Source: Myxocyprinus asiaticus (lineage: Eukaryota > Chordata > Actinopteri > Cypriniformes > Catostomidae). From it: 64,000 nucleotides of DNA. This document shows positions 55,201 through 64,000 of this stretch, in pieces. Numbering within the stretch: position 1 is the first letter of the stretch; each line of letters starts with the position of its first letter. The translations under genes were made by a program, and so were the position numbers. The notes below the pieces were generated by a model that saw only the letters and a list, made by a program, of their open reading frames with translations, was not told the origin of the DNA and made no database searches. The stretch is from positions 24,023,931-24,087,930 of the forward strand of contig NC_059372.1 of assembly GCF_019703515.2 (NCBI RefSeq), read 5' to 3'.

Positions 55201-57258
55201 TGAAGAGGTTGAGCACGGAGAGATGGCCCTCAGCTCGCTCCGATTGATCCTCTCACACAGCTCTTCATCCACATCCTCCCAGCCACGCAGCTGCTGCAGT
55301 GCTGAAACACAGCACAACAGAGCCAGAGGGCATCAAGGCAAACCCCTCAGAGTGTTTGTATGTGAATTGAACTGTCTAAAACAAAGAACCCTCTTGCAAA
55401 GGATTCTAGGTAGAAACATTGCATCAAATGATAGAGAGATGGAGCAGGAACCGCCTGGAACGTATTGTACAACATTGAGAGTTGCATTAGCATAGAGAGT
55501 TGAATAGCCTGGCCTTTAATAACATGCGTAGGAGTATAGTAGGCTACCATTAATGTATGTACAATGTTAACTGTGAATCAGTGGGTTATGAAATGTTATT
55601 CTGAATATTTATAATTATTTATTATGGATCCATGTCACTTTTACGGATTTGGAACCCGGAAGTAAACTATAGCAGCGCAAACTTCTATCCACTTTTTCCT
55701 GAATAACCAAAACGCCTGCTTTTGGTTTCCAGTCTCCAGTGTTTTCACTCGCATCAGCGTTTGTTCTTAGTGAAAAACGAGATGTTAAGTGTTTTAAATT
55801 TCAAAAAATTGCCTGTGGCTTCATAGTGCCCGTACTTTACAGAGTCGCGATGACCGTTTTTGGTCACTGCCTCACCCGTGGGTAGATGACATGAAGCGAT
55901 GGACTGAGGTTAGTTACGTTGATATCATTAACTACTTTGATTTGTTAAGACAGACAACAACTGCACAACTCATTTTTACTTCAACTAAAACACTAAAAAG
56001 AGTTGTTATTCTCCATCTGGATCACTTGTTGTTGTAGTTTTTTCATTGCTTCCTTCCTATTGAGATCAAAACCAGAAAACAGTCCAGCGGCAATCAGAGT
56101 CAACATGGTGCCACCTAGTGGTTGATCAGAAAAAACAGTAGATGGTGAATGGAAGACAACAGAAAATATAGATTTTTTTCCAACAGCAAAATAAAAAAAT
56201 ACTATTACCACTGTTACCTTTCCACAACATCCCAAAAGAGGGGAAAATAATTGAAAGTGGTGCATTAAAGAAGTCAGAGGAGTTTTTCAAATTAATGCCA
56301 AGGTAATAAAACACAAGGAGTAATGTTAGGAAAGTACACTACAAAGAAGAAAAAGAAATTCAATACAAAAAAGTTTTCCACTTCTTTCAATGTGTTTTAT
56401 AGTGATAGACCGATATATCGGCCAGGCTGATTAATCGACCGATATTAGGCCATTTTGCGATTAACAGCATCGGCCGATAACTGTGTTTGTTTGGCCGAAT
56501 AAAAGAAGTGTTAAATTTCCCTTGTGCCAGTTCCAAAATCTACCATTATATTTGTCAATGGATAGTCAACACTTTCTGTTTTCAAGTTATTTTTTTCAAG
56601 TATACAGTTTGCAAATTTTTTTAATATTGCATTAAATAAGTATTTGTTTCACTTCAAAAATTTTATTAACATCTGATTTGCTGTTTTAAATTGTATTATG
56701 TTTATCCTGATATCAAGATATCGGTATCCGCATCTGCCCTTCAAAAACCCATATCGGTCGAACACTAATGTTTTACACAAGATTTACACTGCTAAATAAG
56801 GCGGAAACATGTTATTACAGTCTGTGAAAAGGGTGCATTGGTTGAAGTTAACTTAATATATTTATTTAAGGCATTTTCTTTCTCTCTGCAGTCACAGGTA
56901 CAAAAATGACTGATCAAATAATAATTGGCAGACCCCCATGCAGTACCACCGTGGACCCCCTGTTGAAGACCCCTACTTTATATATTACATTGTATTTTAA
57001 ATGGTTATACTCAACCTCTCTCTCATGTCAATGTGCAAACTCATTGAGCATTCTGTTCAACTTTGCCAAATAGCAATTTGCCTTATTTATCAGGAGTACT
57101 TTTGTTACATATCATTACTACATTAGAGCCATGTGAACAATTTTTATGGTGTTGGATTAATGATTCATTTTAACACGTCATTATTCAACCACTATTTGTT
57201 CTGGCATTTTGATTCTACACAAGCACTTGAGGTATTTACAAAGAAGCAACAAGGTACA

Positions 57259-57315
<57 letters not shown>

Positions 57316-60300
57316 TAGATAGATAGATAGATATAGATATAGATATGGATATTAAAAATGTTCTGGTAAAGCATCCAAATGTTTCAAATTCATATTTTAC
57401 AACAAATCAAGACGTTGAAACTAATTTTTTGTTTGATTTCTTAAATCTCTGCAATCTTAGCTAACAGGGAATGCTCTCAAAACTTTAGCTAACGTTCTCC
57501 AAAAGTTCTCTCAAAGTTGTGAACAAACGTTCTTGCAGTAATGTTAATAGAATGTTCTTTCAAAATTTTCTGTCGTTGATTAACTTTCTCAAAACTTTAG
57601 CATGAAAACATTATTCATACATTGTTAGTGGAAGGTTCTTTAAACATTACTACATTGTAAAAAAAATTCCACAATTTTCAAACGTTTTCCAGAACGTTCC
57701 TATAACCAAGATTTTTTTTAATTTTATTTTTTTATATAAAATTGTATTTTTTTTTAAAAATGATGCTTTGAACATTCCCAGAACTTTCAAATAAGATTAG
57801 GAACGTTAGGAAAATGTTCTTGGAACATAAAATTATTAGCTGGGCAAGTGCGCATCTGCTATGAAACTCAAATTTTCTGAGTTCTCTGACATGGGAGACA
57901 GAAATAACTTTTTGCATACCTTTCCTGGCAGTTTTTTCATCCCCCTTTTGTATGAGCATGTAGCGTGGGCTCTCTGGGAAGAAGGGTAGAAGCAGGAGTT
58001 CAATGACAGCAGGGATCCCTGTGAGACCCAACATAATGGCCCAGCCTAGAGAGAGAACATTACACATCACCATGATTATTCTCCAACAGCAGAAAATCAG
58101 TAACTCCCCCTAAAATCTCTATATTAGAAAACTGTATAGAGATAGGAATAGCATAGCAATAGTACAGCATGTCATTAAAAAGCATTTTCAATATAGTCTA
58201 GTCTCTAGATAATCAAAGTGAGTATTGAATTAATTTGTTATTAAAAGCTGTTTTATTTTACATGGAGCTGAACTGCCTCATGAGGCTGCCATGTTTAGAT
58301 CACATGACCAGCTGAGTAAACTTGATTTTTATCTTAGTAACTTCCTATTATCTGACACTTTCACCCACAAAATAGAAATGAATCATGGTTGACTGTGAAT
58401 AAGGTATTTAAACAATGGCATCGGTAACTGAACACTTGCTGCAGCATAAACAAAAAATTACTGAGTGCAGCTTTAAATACAGCCTCTCTGTAAGATTAAT
58501 TCTTCAGACCAATTACCACAAGAGTACTGCACAAATAATATATAATATGTTGTGTGTCACCTTCTTTGTTGCCCAGGATACTGCGAATGCCGAAAACCTG
58601 TGCAGTTAGAATGCCAATAGTGATGAAGAGCTGGGGCACTATACCAATGGCCCCCCTAAAATTCTTGGGTGAGAGTTCTCCCAAATACATGGGCACCACA
58701 TTAGAGGACAGGCCTAGAGGAGAATCAGCAAAACACAGTTGGTCTGTTTTTATAGAAGCATACTGTTATGCTTAGGTTAGTTCATCCAGAAAATTTAAAT
58801 TCTCTCATCATTTACTCACCCTCATGCCATTCCAGATGTATATTACTTTCCTTCTTCTGTTCTGCTGAACAGAACAGATATTAGAAGAATATTTCAACTC
58901 TGTAGGTCCATACGATGCAATTGAATAGTGACCAGAACTCCAAAAGCTGCCAAAAAGGAGATAAAGGCAGCATAAAGTAACCAATTTGACTCCAGTGGTT
59001 TGATCAATGTCGTCTAAAGCGATCCAGTTGGTTTTGGGTGGGAACAGACCAAAATATAACTAATTTTTCACTGCACATCTTGAAAGCAGTCTCCTTTGCG
59101 ATCATAACTTCAAGCTTAATTACACTTCCTATAGCTTCATCTAGCGCTCTGCACATGCATTAAGCACTAGAAAGTGTAATCAAGCTTGAAATCATGATCG
59201 TGCTTAGAGACTGCAATGTTACATTTTGGTCTATTCTCACACAAAACCAACTGGAAGACATTGATTACACCACTGGAGTCGTATGGATTACTTTTATGCT
59301 GACTTTATCTCCTTTTTGGAGCTTTTGGTGTTTTGGTCACCATTCACTTGCATTGTATGGACCTACAGAGCTGAGATATTCTTCTAAAAATCTTCATTTG
59401 TGTCTGCAGAAAAGAAGAAAGCAAGTCCTACACACCTGGGATGGCATGATGGTGAGTAATTTTTGGTTTTGGGTGAACTATGCCTTTAACCCTTCTATTG
59501 TCCTAACAGAAATTACACGGCATAGAATTTTTTTTATATAATAGAAAGAAACCGGCATACGGAATTTATTTTAGTTGTGAACAGGTAACAATCTAGTAAA
59601 TGAGTTAAAACATGTTTTTGGTACGATAATCATCAATTCATTTCGTAGGAGGAATTTTCTTAGGGCAGTTAGAGCATTAAATAGCTGATCCATACTGATG
59701 GGTGGAAATTGTACTGACCTGCACAGATGCCCACCAAAAAGCGTGCAACAATGATGATCTCGAATGACTTCAACACTTCACTCACACCCATCATTATAGC
59801 AGGAACAATAGAGAAGATGTTGTTGAAGAGTAGTGTGCCTTTTCTGTAGGCCAAAGATCTCAGTTAAAGTACTATAACATATGAGGAAAAAGGGTGCATG
59901 ATGATTTGAATGCAATAGAATATTGGTATGATTTATTCACATCGTAATATACTAATTACCTTCCTAATTTGTTCACCAATGGGGCCACCATAAGAGAACC
60001 AAAAAACCCACCCAGTGGGTACATGGACACCGTTATGGACCACAGGAGGGTCAAGAGATTGTCTGTCATTGGACCATAACGATCCTCATATATTTGAGTG
60101 TAGAACAACTGCATATCCTTTTATCAGAATATCAGAGTCAAGTTTATCAGAGGTTATGGCTAAATATGTATTAAGAATGTTTAATGGCAACACTTGACAT
60201 TTGCAAGAATAGAACAAAATAGAATAGAATAGAATATACTCAGTACTGGGGCAGGTGAGTTGATAACAGCCACATTGTAGCCATACTGAAAAGACGAACC

Positions 60301-60427
60301 AAATGCAGAGATCAAAGACGCTAAAGCCAGTACCAGCGTCAACCTCTGCAAATAACATGATGTTATAAAACATGTAAATGCTAATAACATTCTTCATAGA
60401 CAAAGAATAATGTTAGGTCATGCATAT

Positions 60428-60496
<69 letters not shown>

Positions 60497-60700
60497 GTAG
60501 GCTGCTTCTATATATTGAAAATGGCCAAAGGTGAAAAACACTGTTGGTTGATTATGTTGTCGGACCAAACCAAAAGGTAAAAAAAAAACAACAACAGCAA
60601 TGTAAAACAAGGGCTCTGTTTTGTATCAGAAAAATAATTTCAAGTCAAAAGTACTCACCCCCTTCCTCTCAAATTTTTTCATTTTAATTTCTACCTCCAT
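47558..60700 (-). CDS. slc2a5: GLUT5-like facilitated hexose transporter, 12 coding exons, one frameshift
   Basis: Class II GLUT, probably a fructose transporter of the plasma membrane. Exons: 60700-60659, 60345-60247, 60108-59960, 59843-59719, 58713-58561, 58045-57920, 55301-55124, 54977-54867, 54410-54309, 54081-54006, 53071-52944, 47785-47558. Corrected for one missing base these give about 505 aa (human GLUT5: 501). Motifs: [92 protein letters not shown]; these follow GLUT5 more closely than GLUT7 or GLUT9. Twelve membrane helices are expected. The exon 2/3 junction is uncertain by a few residues (a TTCTA repeat sits at the donor). Exon 7 lacks one base. Convergent with ca6; the last intron holds a LINE. 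Confidence 0.88.
48409..49020 (+). pseudogene. LINE ORF2 endonuclease domain (open, 203 codons)
   Basis: Apurinic-type endonuclease with the Asn of TWNVNG, Glu of LQEMH, and Asp/Asn of GGDFN. After a frame break near 49000 the expected S-D-H box reads VSDQALV (His to Gln, about 49098-49118). Inactive copy. Confidence 0.75.
50064..50285 (+). pseudogene. LINE ORF2 reverse transcriptase fragment
   Basis: 73 open codons: [33 protein letters not shown], covering the central RT blocks up to the first catalytic Asp (SLDAEKAFD). Flanked by stops on both sides. Confidence 0.75.
52169..52247. repeat. (TA)n microsatellite
   Basis: TA run inside the 3' end of the LINE. Confidence 0.9.
53300..53355. repeat. 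Degenerate telomere-like (CCCTAA) tract
   Basis: Irregular 'ccctaa'/'cctaac'/'cccttac' words on the plus strand in slc2a5 intron 10. Resembles a decayed (TTAGGG)n block or part of a MITE. Confidence 0.45.
55124..55301 (-). pseudogene. slc2a5: slc2a5 exon 7 with a one-base deletion
   Basis: 178 bp where 179 are needed to join exons 6 and 8. The frame [19 protein letters not shown] reads well down to about 55246; [14 protein letters not shown] reads in another frame from 55243. The break lies at 55243-55246. The remaining exons are clean, so the error is isolated. Confidence 0.75.
56400..56767. mobile_element. hAT-like MITE rich in 'cgatat' and 'atcgg' words
   Basis: Ends tagtgatagaccgatat and, inverted, tagtgttcgaccgatat. 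Flanking octamers gtgtttta (56392-56399) and atgtttta (56768-56775) agree at 7 of 8 positions. 368 bp, no coding content. It sits inside the repeat that also occurs at about 930-1012. Confidence 0.65.
57258..57332. repeat. (TA)n(GATA)n microsatellite
   Basis: TA run followed by five GATA units in slc2a5 intron 6. Confidence 0.9.
57470..57840. repeat. Repeat with 'aacgtt' and 'gttctc' motifs in slc2a5 intron 6
   Basis: Multiple direct and inverted 'aacgttc', 'gaacatt' words, shared with 40395-40530. Ends near 'gctaacagggaatg' and 'attattagctgggc'. Confidence 0.4.
58771..59489. repeat. Palindromic MITE (family R3) in slc2a5 intron 4
   Basis: Left 'ttagttcatccag...' with 'actcaccctcatgccat', right 'ggcatgatggtgagtaa...gggtgaactatgccttt'. 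Same layout as 21686-22306. Confidence 0.6.
60431..60495. repeat. (TA)n microsatellite
   Basis: TA run in slc2a5 intron 1. Confidence 0.9.
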
Positions 60701-61159
60701 GCTTTAAATCCTCAGTAATACTTAGTTAGAAACAACTTCAGTGTAAAAGACCCGCTGTCATTTCTTTATATTGCACTTTGGACATTGGAGCCAACCCTGA
60801 CTATAGTTGTTTTGTACTAAAGCCAATTTATAATCTGTTATAAACAAAAAAGTAATGCTAATTATAATAATCAAAGAGAACCATGTTAAGTTATGATCAT
60901 GTCAGTCAAGACTGGAAGTTTTATAAAAAACAATTATAAAATAATATTAAACTTTCCATCAACTTTTGCAGAGGTGAATTTACCCAAATGTACCTAGAAG
61001 TGTATCTTCTTCCATATTTGTGTTTGTAAATACCTTGTTTGTCTTTGCTAGTGTTATTCAAAACAAACAAAACATTTATCAAAATGACAAACAAATTAGG
61101 AAATACATTACAACCAATACCTGGCTCTCGGTGCCATTTGTCTCTTATTGACTAATCGA
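60701..61159. other. slc2a5 5' flank, no recognised feature
   Basis: No clear TATA or CpG-rich promoter was noticed upstream of the first coding ATG at 60700-60698. Confidence 0.4.
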
Positions 61160-61450
61160 CACTCACTGAACACTTTATTAGGAACACCTGTACATCTACT
61201 TATTCATGAAATTATCTAATCAGCCAATCGTGTGGCAGCAGTGCAATTCATAAAATCATGCAGATATGGGTCAGGAGCTCCAGTTAATGTTCACATCAAC
61301 CATCAGAATGGAGAAAAAATGTGAGTGAGCAGAATAGCATCTCAGAATGCACGACACACCGAACCTTGAGGCAGATGGGCTACAACAATAGAGACCACAT
61401 CAAGCACTTTATTAGGACCATAGTTTTACTAATAAAGTGCTCAGTGAGTG
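61160..61450. mobile_element. Shortest T4 Tc1-like derivative (copy E, 291 bp)
   Basis: Both termini present ('cactcactgaacacttta' and inverted 'cactcactgagcacttta'); the interior is deleted near 61318, joining sequence that lies about 260 bp apart in copy D. Confidence 0.7.
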
Positions 61451-61982
61451 TATATCTCAGTATATATGTATGTGCAGGCAAACATTTGGAGAATGGGAGA
61501 AAGTACACGCTAATACACATCTTCTCAGATAAAGGTTCTGCTCATCATGTGTACTCTGGTTCCTTCATGGCTTTAAAATAACTCCAGTTTGGAGGAAATG
61601 CTGTCAGAGAAATATTGCAGTCTGCAGTTACATTGCATAAGGCAATAGTTCCGTATAAACGTTTTGTCATTTGATCATTATGACAAAATATTGCAAGTAT
61701 GCCTTCTTAAGAATTCGGGAAGACATATGAAAAAAGAACTGATCTGTTCTGAGATGGAACAAAACTTTTTTTATAAGTAGTAAAAGAGGTTTTTATACTC
61801 TAGGGTTGTATAATGGTAGTTTACTTTTTGATGCATAAATGGTCCACTTCTGTGAATAATGGTTTGCAGCCTACAACTAACAACATGAATGGGTCATGCA
61901 GAGAGGTTACCTCCACAACTATAGACTGAATACTAATAGGAACCATTCATGTCTGGATTCCTTACTTGGAAACAATTTAGAA
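61451..61982. other. Intergenic, no recognised feature
   Basis: Short unrelated open frames only. Confidence 0.4.
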
Positions 61983-62254
61983 CAGTGGTTCTCAACCTTT
62001 TTGACTCCAAGCCCCCCACTGACAAAGACAATATTCACAGGCCCCATCAAAAAATCTTTTAGTGAGTGCTCAGCAGTGCATTTTCAACACAGTAAGAGAT
62101 ATGACGTCAGTTAACATTGTCATCTTCATTTCTCAGCAGTTATCAAGTTGCTTTAATGTAACTTATTTAAATCATTTAAAAGTCACCTTGAGGTCCTCTT
62201 GGAAGTTTGCTTAGGCCCCCATTTGGGCCCCGGCCCCTTGGTTGTGAACCACTG
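61983..62254. mobile_element. hAT (Charlie-like) MITE
   Basis: Ends CAGTGGTTCTCAACC and, inverted, CAGTGGTTCACAACC, with 'ggccccc' blocks inside both. No matching octamer flanks were seen. Terminal sequence is close to that of 42824-44298. Confidence 0.6.
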
Positions 62255-63017
62255 GATGTGTGACGTTAATTTTCAGAACATTTGCGCCCCTTATAGGTGA
62301 AAAGTATTTATGCTAGTGGAAAAGAGTTACATTAAGCAGATTTTTAATCTTCCCAGCAACACATGATGAGGAAACTGTTGTCTTTACTTGAAAAATGCAA
62401 CTCACTTAATAAAACAGTATATACAATTATGAACTGATATGACAGATTCTAAGAGTCAAACAAGAATGGTTTGGAGTTTTAATTAATCCAAAAATAGATT
62501 TTTATTTCAGGCTGGCTGCTAACCAATTGTCCTCAGAAGGAAACCTTCATACTCCATTGAGGACTTCATACACAACCTGCAAATTAGCATATTTTTAATT
62601 AAGACCCTTTTTATTTGTATTTATCTTAGCTACACTGTGTTAAAAATATAAGAATCCTTTGACTTATCAATGCCCATTCAGAACAAATTCTGGAGTTAAT
62701 TGAATAATTACTCACTGTCATGTAATAAAGGAAAAACACTGTAGTCAGGGATGAATTATTTCAGTAAAACTTGGAATATCCTCTAGTCATCCTCAAACTC
62801 TAAAAAGCAATTTTCAGATATAATTGTTTGTTCTCAGCTCTGCTACTCCTGAGTTGGTTCAATAAATGTGAGGAAATATACTGAATTCTGTGGGCTTAAA
62901 GATTGAGGTATTTTTTACTTTAGAAATATAGGTTCCCATATTAATAAAATAATAAAAAACAATTAACCTTGACTGTTCTTCTGCAATAAATGTCAACACA
63001 AATTTCAGATGCTAAGC
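62255..63017. other. Intergenic, no recognised feature
   Basis: AT-rich, no coding or repeat signature noticed. Confidence 0.4.
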
Positions 63018-63675
63018 TTAAAGGAATATTCCGGGTCCAATACAAATTAGCCTCAATCGACAGCATTTGTGGCATAATGTATTTTAACTCGCCTGTTCAA
63101 AAAAAAAAAAAAGATGCAAAAATCATTGTTACAGTGAGGCACTTATAATGGACGTGAATGGAGCCAATTTTTGGATGGTTTAAAGGCAGAAATGTGAAGC
63201 TTATAATTTTATAAAAGGACTTACATTCATTTTTCTGTTAAAACGTGTGTATTATTTGAGCCATAAAGTTGTTTAAATCGTCAATTTTACGGTTGTATTA
63301 GGGTTTACGGTTTTACGTCATCATGGCAACAAAGTAATTGATGATTTTAGTGTGATAAAACTGCTTACAAATCATTTCTGTGTAAAGTTATAGCCAATTT
63401 TACACAGAAATGGTTTGTAAGCAATTTTATCACACTAAAATCATGCTAAAATGTATATTGTTTACGTCTTGTGGCTATGCTTGAGAATTTTAACATTTAT
63501 GGATTGACCCCATTCACTTCCATTGTAAGTGCCTCACTGTAACCCAGCTTTTTTTTTTTTTTTTTTTTTAAGAAAAGGAGGGATGAGTCAAAATGCATTT
63601 TTGTGGTAATCAACATTGTGCCACAAATGCTGTTGATTGAGCTTAACTTGTTTTGAACCTGGAATATTCCTTTAA
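63018..63675. repeat. Palindromic MITE (family R1), uninterrupted copy
   Basis: 'ttaaaggaatattcc' at the left and 'ggaatattcctttaa' at the right, heading about 60-bp inverted arms. An internal perfect palindromic segment around 'ttgtaagcaattttatcaca' (63343-63437) forms a second hairpin. Matches 13023-16669 without its insertion. Confidence 0.75.
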
Positions 63676-64000
63676 TTTGTCATAGCATTCACTGCATATG
63701 TACTGTAAAATATTATCCATAAAATAATGAAAATATTTACCCATTGACTGAGAGCCTTTATATTATCATTTTGGCAACACTTTACAATACATTTTTATAT
63801 ATTAGCATTAGTAAACACAATAGTTAACATGAAATAACAACAAACAATAATTTTACAGCATTTATTATTCTCGCTTAATATTAATCAACTAATTAATTTT
63901 TTAACGATGTAAACTATTTTAACAATTTAAAAGTTGTATAAATGAACATTAGTATATTTATAAATAAACATCAAACACCAATATTAATGAATACTGAACC
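63676..64000. other. AT-rich end of window, no recognised feature
   Basis: No gene or repeat was recognised. Confidence 0.4.

Noticed and set aside
59490..59520. Possible piggyBac-like end (ttaacccttctattgtcc)
   Set aside because: No partner end with a TTAA flank was found nearby.

Overview
The window is nuclear DNA from a teleost fish, most likely a cyprinid or close relative. Support for this: vertebrate multi-exon genes with GT-AG introns, a carbonic anhydrase VI fused to a pentraxin domain (the non-mammalian form), very many DNA transposons (Tc1/mariner, hAT, piggyBac-like, palindromic MITEs), a DIRS-type retroelement, an L1-like LINE, a tRNA-derived SINE and about a dozen long (TA)n arrays. 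The species is inferred from these features only.

Three protein-coding genes are present, in the same neighbourhood as human 1p36 (ENO1 - CA6 - SLC2A5). (1) eno1, alpha-enolase, minus strand: coding exons from 32730 down to 21504, a non-coding first exon near 35.0 kb and a CpG-containing upstream region with three HIF-type RCGTG cores. It carries what looks like a tandemly duplicated, mutually exclusive exon 4. (2) ca6, secreted carbonic anhydrase VI with a C-terminal pentraxin domain, plus strand, ten coding exons 39674-46871 (527 aa), including a GC-AG intron and a 21-bp microexon. (3) an slc2a5-like (GLUT5 class) hexose transporter, minus strand, twelve coding exons from 60700 down to 47558, intact except for a single-base deletion in exon 7. 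eno1 and ca6 are divergent; ca6 and slc2a5 are convergent, with stop codons about 690 bp apart and candidate poly(A) signals about 50 bp apart.

1-10 kb is a nest of mobile elements: a DIRS-like element with inverted terminal repeats (about 1018-7970) that has lost its reverse transcriptase and holds three Tc1-like insertions, followed by a foldback element (about 7985-10040) interrupted by a nearly complete Tc1 copy. 10-21.5 kb is intergenic and holds a three-layer nest (palindromic MITE, then piggyBac-like, then hAT at 13.0-16.7 kb), a second hAT element and a SINE. The eno1 introns hold two hAT elements, a deleted Tc1 and a SINE. 35.2-39.6 kb between eno1 and ca6 holds deleted and degenerate Tc1 copies. 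ca6 intron 5 holds a second three-layer nest (hAT, then piggyBac-like, then Tc1). The last slc2a5 intron holds a degenerate L1-like LINE (about 48.4-52.46 kb). 60.7-64 kb upstream of slc2a5 holds further MITEs.

The enolase catalytic residues, the CA zinc ligands and the GLUT signature motifs are all readable, so eno1 and ca6 look functional. slc2a5 is either recently broken or carries an assembly error. Almost all transposon coding regions are visibly inactivated.
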